From NCBI RefSeq assembly GCF_000315625.1, contig NW_005434635.1, positions 32,843-96,842 on the forward strand: a stretch of 64,000 nucleotides of DNA. The letters are read 5' to 3'. Shown here piece after piece: positions 12,910 to 24,601 of this stretch. A program made the position numbers and the translations under genes. Position 1 is the first letter of the stretch; every line of letters starts with the position of its first letter. The notes beneath the pieces were generated by a model. It did not search any database, had not been told where the DNA came from, and worked only from the letters and a program-made list of their open reading frames with translations. Source of the DNA: Guillardia theta CCMP2712. Taxonomy: Eukaryota; Cryptophyceae; Pyrenomonadales; Geminigeraceae.

Positions 12910-15900
12910 ATGTTTCAGCAAGCGTCTTGCCTGGCGTTGCTTCTGGCAATCGATGCTTGCAACGCCTTCCAAGGCTCAACGCTGCACCTGGTTCGGCAAT
13001 CTTTGAATCCTTGCATAGCCTAGTGTGACAGGATAGAAGCAGGGCCCCTCAACTGGGAGACGCGTCTCATTCTACTCTGGGAGGCTCGCTCTTAGCCAAA
13101 AGGTGATGGGAGATGAGAGGAGGGATACTTTTTCCTTCGCGTCCCTTCCACGTGTCGACCTCCCTACCTCCGATCCCTCCGATCCCTCCGATCCCTCCGA
13201 TCCCTCCGATCCCTCCGATCCCTTCGATACCTCCGATCCTCTCTGCTCGTCTGATCTGCCATACAGCTAACGGGTGCAGCTCATCGAGGCGGGATGTTGA
13301 GCTCGCTCAGCTGCTCTCAAGCAACGGAGGGGAAGGGGAGCAACAAGCTGATGCTGGGACTTGTTTCAGGTCTCATGGCTGGAATGGCTTCTTTGGACTC
13401 AAAAGACTTTCAGGATTGCTTCTTGTCAACACAGTCTTCCAACCCCTTGCGCCATCCTTTGCGTAATTGCTGAAAAGTACGACATGAGGCTTGTTGACAA
13501 GGTGATCAGGCAAGATGTGAACCCCGTGAGCTCTACATCAAAGGCACAAGGTTGATCTCACAAGTGTTATCTTCAACTTGAACCTTAATCTTCATCTTTC
13601 AATGCCATTTCTCGGCTCCTGATGACAGAAGAAGCAGGCAGTTGCTCGAGTCAACATTGGTCGGCAACGCTCTTGGCCTCCACTGAGGATACAGGAGGGT
13701 GGGGATCATTGAGACGGGATAGGGAGATGGGTTGACTTGCAATTTCATCAGGGGTTTTGCCGACTTGCCTCCCTGCCTTCCATGGTCTAGCGGCCCTTGT
13801 GTGTCAGTGAACGGACCGTGCTTTGCGGACGAGAAGACAGGTCGGAGATGTCTGTCATGTCAGAGAGATTGACTGTGAGGCCTGCAAGGTTGCGGGAAGT
13901 CGTTCAAGGAATGTGCTGAGAACAAGGGTAAGCAGCCTTAGAGGAGGGTGTTATGGTGGCAATTGTGAGCGGAGGAAGGGGACAGTTATGGAGGAGGAAT
14001 CGATGGGGTGGGAGATGATTTTTCTTGTCTCTAGATTGTCAGAAGGGCTTGTCATGCCTTGCTCGATGCAAGGGAGAGCCAACGTGCTCGACGGGTTGCT
14101 TCGCGGCGTTTGCTGATGACAGCATGACAAACTTCCTCGGTGACGGGTCGGAGGATGCGCAAGAGCAGGAGGGTGACTATGTTGGACAGGATGTGCTCTT
14201 GAGGACAAGGAGTGCATCAACTTCCCCAAGGATCCGAAGCTTCTTGGCTGGCTGGACGACGGAGCAGCAGGTGAGGGAGGTGAGGGGGCAGCGGAAGGCG
14301 CTGACGATTGAGCAGCTCCCAAGAAAGTCGCGAACTTTGACATCAACTCCTTGAAAGGAGACTGGATCAAGGTATGAAAATAGGAGGAGGACGTGGCGAG
14401 GGGCTGGCAAGGGGGGAGGGGAAGTGGGTGACGCGGTTGAGGTTGTTGTGTGCCTGTGTTTGTGTAGAAGAAATGGGATGGCAGAGAATGCGACGGTCAT
14501 CTGCTGCTGCAGGTGCTTGGGCTTGACGACCGCTACGATTGCTTCGAGTGCCAACAGAATCGCTTCAGGTGAGGGAGAAGGAGAGGGATTCGGAAGCACT
14601 GAGTAGGGGCAGAGAGGAGAACGGTCAATGGCGAATGGACACGACGTTCCGCCTCCCTCGAGCTCGGGGAATGAGCAAAGGTAAACGTAAAGGGCAAGAC
14701 GTTTCCCCTGACATCTGCTGTCTCTTTCGTTCTCTGTGCCCCTGTGTCCATCCATGAAAAGTCTCTGTTGAGAAACCCCTGGCACCCAACACTTTCAAGT
14801 GGGAGGCATCAACTCAGGTACCGCCTCGTCGCCCTCGCCCTCTCTGTTCTTCTTCCGTCTGAAGCTCCTCTTATCTTGTTCTGACAAATGTCAAGACCCC
14901 AGACTCCAACTACCTGCAAAACGATTTGACGGAAGAGGTTCGTTGCTTGTGTGTGTTTCTTTTCTCTCTTCCACTGCCCTGCCCAGCCCTTGTCCCTGCC
15001 CTGCCCTGCCCTGCCCTTGTCCCTGCCCTGCCCTGCCCTATCATCGGCCTGTTTCTTCAGATCCGTCCTTCACAAGTGACCAGTCACTGCAGGTCTTTGT
15101 CGACAGCAAGGACGCCCGTCCAAGCATGCACACAACTGTGCGTGCGAGAGTTCAGCCAAACCCTCCGTTGCCTTTGTGCCCTCAATATTTCTTATGAGCA
15201 CCTTCTCAGCTGTTCCTCCCTTGCCTTGATGTTACCTTCTTCTTTTCCTTCCATTTTGCCTTCTTCCCAGTCTCACTCTCCAGCTTCCGTACATCTGTTT
15301 CCTCAGATTTCCTACCTGTCCTTGCCCTCCCTTCTCTCCCTTCTCTCCCTTCTCTCCCTTCTCTCCTGTTCCCTCCCGCTCGCAATCCCTCTTTCCTCAT
15401 CGCCCCCTTCAGGGCAAGACGTTTGGCCTCACCTTCTGGGAGAACTACTACATCGTCGGGCAGGTATGTTGTGGCTCTTCCCTTTGCTGCTCTCGACCTG
15501 AGCGCTGTGAGCAGGGGAAGGACTGGCAGTTTGTCAGATACGTTGGGCACACCTTGCAGGTCCTCTTGCTGTTCCTCGTTACCTTCCCCTTGCATCTCAA
15601 CTCTCTTATTGCTCTTACCCCTTGCCGTTCCTCCTCAGGCATATATGCTTACTGATTGACTGCATTAGGGCGGCTATAAGGGAGCTTTTGTTCTCTCCCG
15701 CACGCCGGAACTGTCTGCAAGCGCTCTGGAGGAGGTTTTGACCCTCTTTTGCTCTTGTGCGGGCTGAAGTGTCTCCGTTTGGCAGGTGAAGGCTGTAGCA
15801 ACCGAGCAGGTCAGCTAGGAATATGCTGTAAGCTGTGCCATGTGACATGTACGAACAGGGGCTGGACCTCTCAGGTTTCTGTCGGATCAAGAACAAGGCT

Positions 15901-16110
15901 TGCGGAACAAGGCAGTTTGTGAGGGGAGAGAAGGGGAGGGGATGACGTGATGGGTAGGACTGATGCTATGGCGGTCAATGACCTGGACGACTACCTCGGT
16001 GATGCGAACAAGCACGTGGAGGTCTTTCATCTGTATATCATTCTATTTAATATCATCACGTACATGTTTTACAGTTCATGTTTGGCCGTCAAGAGAAGTT
16101 CAAGCCTTGA
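12910..16110 (+). CDS. Violaxanthin de-epoxidase family protein, plastid-targeted
   Basis: At least twelve exons. Exon 1 is a signal peptide ending DACNAFQGSTLHL; the Phe after the predicted cleavage site is the plastid signature. An exon near 13,270-13,420 contains a hydrophobic stretch (LMLGLVSGLMAGMAS) suitable for thylakoid-lumen import. A Cys-rich domain follows (SFKECAENKDCQKGLSCLAR, GEPTCSTGC), then the lipocalin-like core: FDINSLKGDWIK, VLGLDDRYDCFECQQNRF, RPSMHTTGKTFGLTFWENY, DWQFVRYVGHTLQ, GGYKGAFVLSRTPELSA, GLDLSGFCRIKNKAC. The last exon gives KHVEFMFGRQEKFKP and TGA 16,108-16,110. The sequence reads closer to the VDE-related branch than to canonical VDE, so substrate and reaction are uncertain. 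The exact splice sites near 14,580-14,770 and 15,060 are unresolved. Intron 1 carries a 9-bp tandem repeat. Confidence 0.82.
13168..13240. repeat. 9-bp tandem repeat in intron 1 of the de-epoxidase gene
   Basis: About eight tandem copies of a CCTCCGATC-type unit, the last ones degenerate. The 9-bp period keeps a frame open and creates a false proline-rich ORF (PPIPPIPPIP). Confidence 0.85.
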
Positions 16111-16245
16111 GGCGAAAAAAAGGAGCTCCATCTCCCCCATCGATGATAATTGTGTATATCTTGACTTACATCAAAGAGATAGCACGCATGTTGAGCGAGT
16201 AAAGACTCTTAGCCTGCCCGGGTGTGTTGAGTTTGCTTGCAATGA

Positions 16246-17097
16246 TCAGCGATCTTCCAGCTCGAGACTCCCGTCCAGCTCCATGATCGCGTCTAGCCCA
16301 TCATAGTCGAATTGACTGCAAGAGAGCTCAGCGTCATACTCGCTCGCCGAGCTCGAGAACTCCTCGCACGAGAGCAGTTGCATGTCGCCAGTGCTAATGT
16401 CTGAATCCAAGGAGCCGACGCAAGCATTCTTCCTCTTGCCTGACTTGAGCCATTCTGACGGGTTGGGCCCGTGTAGATAGGCGACTATGCTAGAGAATTC
16501 TTCGCAGTGAGGGCTACTGACCGAGCAAGAGCTCCTGGTGCTATCATGCTGGAGCGAGTCTTCGTTGCAGCTCTCAAGGTCGTTGTCACACTCGAGCACC
16601 ACGCCGACACTGTCGCTGATGTCTAGCTCTACCTTTTCGGAGATGAAGTCCACTTCCTCCGTCTTTAGCACCACTTGCTCTTGCTTCTCCGTCGCTGGAT
16701 GCTTGCTCTCCTTGCAGACCTCGGAAGGCTTGGCTTGATTGGTTTCCTTGCTCTTCAGAAGCGGATTCTCTGGTCTTTGACGGGAGTATGGCCATCGAAC
16801 AACACCAACGCGCCTGCATGCATTCTTCATGGCGGTAAGGGAGATGCCCAGGTGAGACGCAGCTTCCACTTGTCGCATGTAGAAAAGAGCCTTAATGTCG
16901 TTGAGGCTCAGACTGAGGGACTTGGGACTAGACCTCTGAGATTCTCCCTTCTTCCTCCTTGGGAACACAAACGCCCGTGCGGGTCCTGCATTGAAAGACT
17001 TTCCTTTCTTTGTGACGTTTCCTCGGAAACTCCCCGGCTCATGCACGGTGGAGATGAGGAGATTTCTGAACGAGCAGTTGTTTCGTGGAGGAGCCAT
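16246..17097 (-). CDS. RWP-RK domain transcription factor
   Basis: Single-exon gene of 283 codons. The RWP-RK domain is at about residues 60-108: LSLNDIKALFYMRQVEAASH, LGISLTAMKNACRRVGVVRW, then PYSRQRP. It has the amphipathic first helix, the LGIS.T..K..CR turn-helix and the RWPY.R signature that names the family. The N-terminus is basic, and the C-terminal half is acidic and Ser-rich (for example ELSCSQFDYDGLDAIMELDG), as in a transactivation domain. Unlike the two RWP-RK genes at 38,062 and 41,147, it has no intron in the domain, and its flanks are unrelated. It converges on the de-epoxidase gene with 135 nt between stops. Confidence 0.9.
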   Translation of the reverse strand: MAPPRNNCSFRNLLISTVHEPGSFRGNVTKKGKSFNAGPARAFVFPRRKKGESQRSSPKSLSLSLNDIKALFYMRQVEAASHLGISLTAMKNACRRVGVVRWPYSRQRPENPLLKSKETNQAKPSEVCKESKHPATEKQEQVVLKTEEVDFISEKVELDISDSVGVVLECDNDLESCNEDSLQHDSTRSSCSVSSPHCEEFSSIVAYLHGPNPSEWLKSGKRKNACVGSLDSDISTGDMQLLSCEEFSSSASEYDAELSCSQFDYDGLDAIMELDGSLELEDR

Positions 17098-18234
17098 TCC
17101 TGTTTCTTTGTCAGGTGGACTTGTTCGATGGGATTGGGAGTGTCTTCGAAAGCAGGTGGATCGAGTTGCTAGTGCCTCCGATACAAACTGCTGCTTTCCT
17201 CGCTGCTCCTCTTGCTTTCTACCCTCTGTTCTAATATTATAGGTCTAATCGATTCTGTTCCTCGCTCCATGGGACTGATAACAAAAAGATTTATACATAA
17301 AACTATTGTTATTTTAAAACCTCACCTTGGCCCTTATTATCTTAAAAGTTCCACCCCTACCGTCTCGTTTTTTGACTGTCTAGTAGGGACCCTACCCACA
17401 CATTACCATCATTTTCTGTGACAATTTAACCCCCAGTATTCCTTTGTATGCTACCCCTACCCCCGAATGAGCGTGAAACGGCATATCCTCGTACACCGTC
17501 ATGTCGTGATGACATCGCAAAATTACAAGTTGTACCAGCCTGAAAGTGTTGGGAGGTCATCAGGGGTGGGGTAGAGGTTGAAACGTTCTCTTTCTACGGG
17601 TGGGTGGTAGACATGTGTGTAACGTGACCAAACTGGTCGTTGTGATCTTGCAGCTGAACTCGTGTCTGTGTTTCCTAAATTAATTTACGTCAAAGTCAAA
17701 AAGACTTTTTTTCGTTATATATGTATACCCGGGGGTCTCATCATAGTGCGCAACAAACAAAACGTTGTGTTTCAATAATCTTTTATGCTGCATGTAGGGT
17801 CTCGTGTTCGTGTCCTTATCTGAAGATATCTTTTTTTATCAAAAACCCTTTTACTTCCATGCAAATAAAAAATCCCACCCACCTCACCGTACCCCACCCA
17901 CCCCTGCACCAAGATCCCCTGCCGTCAGGGATTTTCCATGGACAAAACACCCCCACCCCTCACAACAAGGGAAAAAGTGACGGTCAAATATAGGTACGTA
18001 AGAATGCGACGAACAACCCCTACCCCACCATTGTGAACTTCCCAGCTCTTTCCGTAGGTTGACCTTGTTAAGCCAGGGCCCCGGGGTGGGGGGCGCTGGG
18101 GCCGGGGGACTGTTTTGCCCGACTACGCCTACGACCACTACTCCGGTCCTTGGGTCGCATCCGGTACAATGACGTTACAATCGTTTCCTATATTACGGTT
18201 AAACCGTTACTTGATCACGGAAGGTCACTCTGGA
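17098..18234. other. Intergenic region
   Basis: Nothing coding that I can support. 17,330-18,110 contains many CCCACCC, CCCTACC and GGGTGGG words alternating with AT-rich stretches, similar to other gaps in this window. The RWP-RK gene (minus) and the repeat protein (plus) are transcribed away from this region, so it must include both promoters. Confidence 0.55.
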
Positions 18235-18788
18235 ATGGCGCGGACGCTGGTTGTGCGTGCAGCGGGCGCTGCGATTCTTGGGGCCTTAGTGTGCCTCATT
18301 GCCTTGGAGAGAGCCGGAGAAGCAAACACCTTTGCCCTTGCCGATGCTGATGGCCTCACGGGTAAGGATGACATTGTGGCTCCGTTGATTCATTCTTGCA
18401 ATGAGTAATCTTTTCCTTTGCAGTCCGAGAACCCAACGGGGATGAGATTGAGATGAACCATCCTGGATGGCAGCAGTGGATCGATAACGTCAAAGAGTCA
18501 GGTGCTGACAGGGAGCTGCGGATGTACGAGGTTCAGGATGGAGAGTTGACAGTGAGGGAGCCCAATGGAGACGTGATTGAGATGAATCATCCAGGATGGA
18601 AGGATTGGATCAGCCATGTTGAAGACTCTGGTGCAGACAGGGAGCTTGGAATACACGAAGTGCAGAAGGGAGACGTGACGGTGCGGGAGCCCAACGGGGA
18701 CATGATAGATATGGACGCCCCTGGATGGAAGGGGTGGATACGTGGGATGGAGGGATCGACCGAGAATAGCGCACTTCCAGACAATTGA
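18235..18788 (+). CDS. Small secreted protein with three tandem 38-40-residue repeats
   Basis: Two exons joined across 18,361-18,422 (GTAAGG...TTTGCAG, frame kept). Start chosen at MARTLVVRAAGAAILGALVC, a signal peptide or anchor ending near EANTFALADADG; in-frame Met codons exist upstream. The mature part is three repeats, each with VREPNGD.I.M..PGW..WI, spaced by acidic linkers of the type ESGADREL..YEVQ.G. Invariant positions include R-E-P-N-G-D and P-G-W-x-x-W-I. The third repeat lacks the ADREL linker and ends in a short tail. I do not recognise the repeat from any named family. The paired tryptophans and the NGD turn suggest a small beta-structured ligand-binding unit, which is speculative. 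Confidence 0.75.
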
Positions 18789-19271
18789 AGACAGGCTATT
18801 GGACTAGCTATGCAAGCACAAGGCTGAAATCAGATTTCCCTTCAGGAAATGATCGTAACTCTTCGAGTTGACCTCGTTCTAAGCTCCGAACCCCTCTTCA
18901 GAAACTGATAACGTCTGACTGTAAAGACTGACCACATGCAGTGGATACCGGAGGTAATCTGATGGTGGTGTGTGCGACTGTGGAACCTGCAAAATCCAGC
19001 ATTGCATATTGTTTCTTAAATCACATGAATTCAATTTGTACAAACAACTACAGTATGAACTCAATTTGTATAAACGATGATCTTGAATCCGATTACGGTG
19101 TCTAAGATGCAGTGTCGATCTCGTCCAAGATGCAGTGTCGATCACGATAGCTAGCGCCTCCGTGCAACTTTTGCATTCGAACTCTTCAAGTTCGAAATAT
19201 GGACATGCAGATTTCACCTCATTTGCATTTTACTGCAAGCCCCTTATCAATTATTTCTGAATCTTGAAAAC
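18789..19271. other. Convergent intergenic region
   Basis: 3' flanks of the repeat protein and the PDZ gene. It contains a short direct repeat (TGAATTCAATTTGTA / TGAACTCAATTTGTA, 19,025 and 19,052) and another (AAGATGCAGTGTCGATC, 19,104 and 19,128). No gene seen. Confidence 0.5.
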
Positions 19272-20295
19272 TCATCGCTTCCATTCATCCACCGGCGTTT
19301 TCAATGGAAGGTCAGGTGAGCTTGACGCAGTTTCCTCTGTGGCACTTGACCTTTGTATTGTCGTTGTAGATCTTGGCACGCTCTGATCAGTCCTTCGGAC
19401 AGTAATTCTTACATCGTCGTATCCATATCTGCGCACATACTATTTAGTCAGGCATGTAATGCACAACTTCTCAGAAAATCGACACTGGGGCGAGAAGACG
19501 AAAAATTCACCTCCCCGAGTTACTCTTTATCGCCGCCATCACATTCTGAGACACAGTATCTCAGCAATTTTCAAGCATTGCACTGAGGCGGCACCTCAAA
19601 ATCCATGGAACCGCACGGAATCATCGTTCGCTTCCAGTTGCTGAACAGGGGACATTAGATTTCCTAGACTATGCCGTGAGAGCAGTTGTACGTGTTTGCA
19701 GCTCCACCGATCCCAATGATGGGCTTCGTTGTTGAGTCAAGTATGACTGCAGACGTTGCGACAAGCTGGAATCAGGCTCACAACTATGCTATCAAGTCAC
19801 GTACACTTGCCTTGTCCCCAACCAGGATCTGACCATTCCGATCGGCGTTCCCACCAGACAGCTGACGATTGATTTAGTGTTGTGACAACATGCCCGACGT
19901 TAGGAGAACACGAGAACTCCTTCTTACAATCTCTTTGACAAACAAGCCCTTTGGCTGTCCTGCTTCGATCTCCTCGAACACGATACCAAGAGGAGTCTTC
20001 AATGTAACAGTGACATCTGCACGAAGAGTTCTGGAGCAAACAAGAAAAAGTCATTCCACGACGAGCCCGACGAAGAGCAACTTGAGAACCTCCATATCCC
20101 CAACCTCCTCAACGAACGTGTGCTCGAGGCTTCTCGTGCAAGGTGAAACTTCGGGGATACGGAAAATCCTTGGGAGGGAGCGCAGATCCAGGACAGGAAG
20201 AGGAGAGAAAGCGTGAAAAAATTCTGTGAGAGGAGAAGAGGAGATAAGCTTGCTAGAACCCCGCCTCGCACGCCTCGTCTATGTTCTTTGCGCAT
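19272..20295 (-). CDS. Plastid-targeted single-PDZ-domain protein
   Basis: Exons read leftward: a leader (signal segment FFTLSLLFLSWICAPSQG, then Phe and a Ser/Arg-rich transit peptide), ADVTVTLKTPLGIVFEEIEA, GLFVKEI, LSGGNADRNGQILVGDK, LVATSAVILDS, NWKRTMIPCGSMDFENVMAA and YGYDDVRITVRRTD, with a Ser/Thr-rich tail ending in TGA 19,274-19,272. Carboxylate-loop, strand and helix positions fit a PDZ domain (PLGI.FEE....G..V..I..GG.A...G.I.VGD.L...). Introns of about 40-65 nt keep the frame. One donor near 19,800 could be GC (AAG|GCAAGT) or GT (AGT|GTACGT); both are in frame. The QGF motif predicts plastid import. The partner protein is unknown. Confidence 0.8.
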
Positions 20296-20904
20296 TTCCC
20301 GGTCCGACAGTCCGGTTTATATCTGGGTTTATATCAAGATCATTGGATGGTCCACCAACTTTACTGGTTAACACAAATTAAACCGGTCAGCCGGTTTTCG
20401 CGGCATTTCTGAGCAACCTGTGTCGTCGCAGGCAAAGATTTTATGGCTACGGCGTGAAGAAGTGAAGGCGCTGGAGTAGGAGGAGAAGAAGAAGCTGGAG
20501 GAAGAGGAGATGTGAGATCAGGAGAACCAGATGAGGAAAGATGAGACTCACGCGACAGACTTAGAGGGGGGTTTTCAATCGAGATTATGCCTCTTGACCA
20601 CTGCGCTGCTTCGTTCCTGCAATGTCTCCCCGGTTCTTGCTCTCTTCTACTGAAATATTTCGATGGAATATGCTTAATCTACATTGTCTACGACTTCATC
20701 TGTTGTAACCCCCAGTTTACCCTTGTTTCTTTTGTCAATCACTTCGATTTCCCCCGCATTCTCCTTCCGTCAGCCCTTCTAACTTCAGTTACCTAATTGA
20801 GCAGGCTGATGTATAACAACACACCAAAAGCGAGATATTGCTGAAACGATTTGTCGAACGTTTCATACCCTCGAGTCCATCGATCCACATCAACGACTGA
20901 ATGC
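20296..20904. other. Divergent promoter region
   Basis: Between the PDZ gene (minus) and the VPS9 gene (plus). It contains the imperfect repeat CCGGTTTATATCTGGGTTTATATC (about 20,310-20,335). A purine-rich stretch at 20,450-20,545 reads like a degenerate Lys/Glu-rich coding fragment but has stops in every frame. I see no intact gene. Confidence 0.45.
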
Positions 20905-23156
20905 ATGGGAGATAAGGACAGCTCCCAGATCGATATCCTGAAGAAGGCCCTGAAGACCCAGCGAACAGAAGCGTTGAGCCGGGAGCAGGAGCTCCAGAAA
21001 CAACTCTCAGGGCTATGGCAGGTCAACATCTTGCATGCTAGTGCTCGATCATGTGCATGATGGTTGGAACCGCAGAGAGCGGACAAGGAGAGGAAGATGC
21101 TGATGAGCCAAGTGACGCAGCTCAAGAACGAGCTGAAAGCTTCCTCGCCCAAGACTTTGTTCAATGATGTCACTTCTCGGCTTTCTGAGCTGAAAGCCAC
21201 TGTCAGCAACATAAGAGATGGATCCCCACTCTCCGGTAAAGTCTCCTCCCATTTCTCCCCCAATGACTCTCTCAATTCTTTGCTGATGACATCATCTGCA
21301 GAAAAGGGCCTGTGGTCCTTCGATTCGGATGGAGAGCCCCTGAGTGAAGAGCAAAGGTCTGAAGGAGCAGCGTACTCTTATGGCTCAGGTGGAGCCTTGG
21401 AATATCGATATGAGGCGATACTGAGTAGGTAGAGAAGATGCAGTCGGAATGGGAGAAGGCGAAGCCAAGTATCGCATCAAAGGTCTGGAGGCGAAAGTTG
21501 CGGCGCAGCAGGATGAGATAAGGGAGCTGCGAGCACTGCTGACAGAAGTTTGCTCTTATGGTTTGCAAGATGTTTGGATTGAATCTGCATGACAGAGAGA
21601 TACCGCTGTGTCCAAGCTACAGCAGAGGAATGGATTGCTATCAGCAACGCTAGAAGAGAAGGAGAACGAAATCGCTGCCTTGGAGTCAAGACTGAACAAG
21701 CTTAAGAGACGGTGGTGCAGTTCTCGTCCGGATGTCGCTTCTCACGTAGATTCTCTTTGGCAGGCTGACCGAGTCAGACTCGTTCGCCCCTCGCGCTTGG
21801 GTTGTGAAGGAGGCAGTAAAGGGAGGGTACGGACTGGAAGCTGCCGGATTAATCTCCTCACCCGCCTCCTTGAACGAGAACTGGGTTGATGTTGGAGCAT
21901 TTCTAGCGTTTGGACTCTCCTGAGAGCTTGACAGGCTGAGTCGGAGGATGTTGCCATGATCCCAGCGCACGAAGAATTCGTCGCAAAGATGAAAGACAAG
22001 TCAGCCGCACCGCTGCTGGGGATGGTGGAAAGCTTCATCAAAGCCTTCATCAATAAGAATCCAAAGGCAACCTAGACAGCGCTTCAAGGCACCAGAGTGA
22101 CGTGAGTACTACTTTGCAGATGACCGACTTTGGTATGGTGCATAACTTTCTTGGCGCGATGGAAAACCCGTTCAAGACCCACAAGGTCGAGAGTCTGAGG
22201 TGTGTTAGTAAGAAAGGTGTTCTGACGAATCCCATCAACAGCTCTGGAAAGGTGCTGACGATGAAGACGTACAAGAAACCCTGGACGCGCTGGAAGCCTA
22301 CATCCTTGGAGATGAACAGGTAGGGGACTCCTGCTGCTTTGAGCGCGTAAGGGGGGGGTGCAGGTCTTCAACTCCATTTTCAAGAATGTCGGGGAGCCGT
22401 GGGAGAGGCGCGATCACAACCTCTCCAAGAGGATGTTCTGTCTGCAGTTTGTCAAGGCCGAGGTCTGTGCTTGCGTTTGGTTGACAGTTGAGGTGATGAC
22501 GTTTGAAGAACCTGGACATCAAGAAGATCCATCAGAACCATCCGGCTCTCACTTTGGCGAGAAAGATGATTCATCAGATTGATGAGGTACTCTTGTCTTG
22601 CCGGTGCAAGAAGTGATCTTACTCTCCTCCTCTCTTCCTCTCCTCTTGTGCCATCCTGTGCAGGTTCGCGCTCCGCAAGAGAAGATTGAGTGCGTATTCA
22701 GAGCAGCGAGGATCATTTACAGGATGTTGAATGAGACGAGCGGGGAGTCCGCATCTGCAGATGACTTCCTTCCGGTGCTCTCCCCCCACCACCATCCCAG
22801 CAGTTTCCGCTGATCCTCTCCTCAGATTCTCATCTTCGTCGTTCTCCGATCGCAAGCCTCCCGTCTCTACAGCTCCTTGGATTACATGGCCCAGTTCCGC
22901 AGGCCTTCAAGGCTCTCTGGCGAGCGCCACTACTACCTTGTTCAGCTGCAGGTGAGTGTTTCAACTCTCCTGCCCCCAGCTCGGTGAGAGCTGCTTGTAG
23001 ACTGCCGTGGCCTTCATCGATCACATGGACGCGGCATCGATCACGATTAACCCGGAGGAGTTCGAGGTCAAGTACAAGAGCAGGGAGCGGGAGTGGGAGG
23101 AGAGGGGAGGGCAAGTCACCATCGTCAGTGAGAGTGTCTCCGATCCACGGGCTTGA
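20905..23156 (+). CDS. Coiled-coil protein with C-terminal VPS9 domain (probable Rab5-type GEF)
   Basis: About thirteen exons. The N-terminal half is coiled coil (ILKKALKTQRTEALSREQEL, LMSQVTQLKNELKASSPKT, LQQRNGLLSATLEEKENEIA). The C-terminal half starts with MIPAHEEFVAKMKDKSAAP and includes LLGMVESFIKAF, VFNSIFKNVGEPWERRDHN and IKKIHQNHPALTLARKMIHQ. The VPS9 core is unmistakable: SADDFLPILIFVVLRSQAS, YMAQFRRPSRLSGERHYYL, TAVAFIDHMDAASITINPEEF. In VPS9 GEFs the Asp of ADDFLP and the following helix contact the Rab switch regions; the motif is intact here. Role: nucleotide exchange on endosomal Rab GTPases. It ends at TGA 23,154-23,156. Several exon edges in the coiled-coil part (21,430-21,960) are uncertain. 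Confidence 0.85.
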
Positions 23157-24601
23157 GGCGGCTGCCAGAAACCGGCGGAGCCCAGTGGCCTAGGCTACCG
23201 TACACTGGCCGCGCGTCACCTCCAACTCGGGCAGAACTTAGTCACCTGTCGGGCCCGGGGCCAGCGGCGGCCGCTCGACGGTCCGAGATGGGTTCATCCG
23301 GCGGGCCGTCGACAACAGTGGAGGCTGCGCCACCGGCCACCGTGTCCGATCATCAAGTCACGAGTCGGCCGGCCGCGGCGGCCGGCGCAGCGGCCGCGCT
23401 GGCAGTGTGCCAGGCTCAGCGGCTGCTCACTGAAAGTTTGGCACTGAATAAAGATGGACTCCCGACTCAGTCCAAACGTCACGGCGTGGCGCGGCTAGCC
23501 CGGTACCCTCAAGTTGTGACCCGGCCCTGCCAGACTCTGACTCGGCTGCCGCACTGGGCCACTGAGTCACCGTCACACTGTATGAGAGCTTCGGCCACAG
23601 TACCGGAGAACTTGGACTCTGAATGAAGCCGGAGTATTAAAACTCTCTCGCTAACTTGTTAGGCTCCCGGAGCCCGAGACGCGGGCCGGGCAGCCGCCTG
23701 CGGCCGCGGTCACCGCTTTCCGGGCCGGGCACTCCGACTCAGGCCGCTTACGGTAAGTTGGTCAACGTAGACCTCATCCCCGCTTCTGCCCTTTGCTCAC
23801 TTTTTTGTGAAACGGTTATGAAACAGTACGAAAAGGTAGGGTAGTCGACGTTCCAAAATGAAATTTCAGGGTAGGGTTGTCTCTATACCCTCCATTTGAT
23901 TGAAAATATGTGTTAAATGGAGGGGTACATTTGAGTTGGTGAGGGGTGGGGTGTCATCGTTCCCTTGATCTCCTCGAGGTAGGTTGCATATTTGAACAAA
24001 TTTTCTTTTTTATTTTTTTGTGCTGCATTCGATCAAGGGAGGTGGGGGTACTCAGTATGGCACAGGCTGAGGGGGTGGCCTCAGAACAATTAAAGGCTAA
24101 CCCACCCTAGACCCTAGTATATGATGGCATGTAGGGGGTTAATCATATTCCCGAGGGGTAGGAGTTGAAGTGGGGTCTTGTAAGATCATTCGAGGTAGGG
24201 TAGTATACCCCTACCCATTTATTACCTCGACACTGGTGGAAAAATAAGGGTGTGGAAAAACATGAATATTGCAATTCAGATACCCCAGCGCAATCCTTGA
24301 AATGAAGGGGTTCCCCTATAACCCCCTACCCCTTTTCTTCCTTCATATTCAGGGGTGCTTGTACCTTTAATAGTTAGGTAAATTTTCTCGGGTTGTCGTT
24401 CTTTCTTGTTCTACCGCCGCCCTTATGCAGCCGCACGCGCAAGCAGAGGCCGCCGCTTCCATGTCCTCCCCCCCGGAGCGGCCCCCCTCCTCCTCCCTTT
24501 TCTCTTACCCATCTCAACATTCTCTCCTGATCCCTGTGTCCATACCCCACAGCCCCTTGGCTAGACCAGGAGGCAGCGCGTTACGGAGACGATGCGCTCG
24601 C
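23157..24601. other. Intergenic: GC-rich island, then G-strand-biased region
   Basis: 23,160-23,760 is a GC-rich island with GGGCCCGGGGCC, CGGCCGCGGCGGCCGGCGC and the palindrome-like ACTGAGTCAC (23,561-23,570). 23,830-24,370 is rich in GGGTAGGG and CCCCTACCCC words. Open frames across the island (for example 23,153-23,626) are GC-driven and show no protein character. No gene is supported. Confidence 0.55.

Noticed and set aside
19290-20160. A plus-strand gene with frames such as NLFDKQALWLSCFDLLEHDT
   Set aside because: The minus strand gives a complete plastid-targeted PDZ protein with phase-consistent introns over the same interval; the plus frames are its antisense.
23153-23626. ORF of 157 codons in the GC-rich island after the VPS9 gene
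   Set aside because: Composition-driven; Ala/Pro/Arg-rich in all frames and continuous with the GC island.
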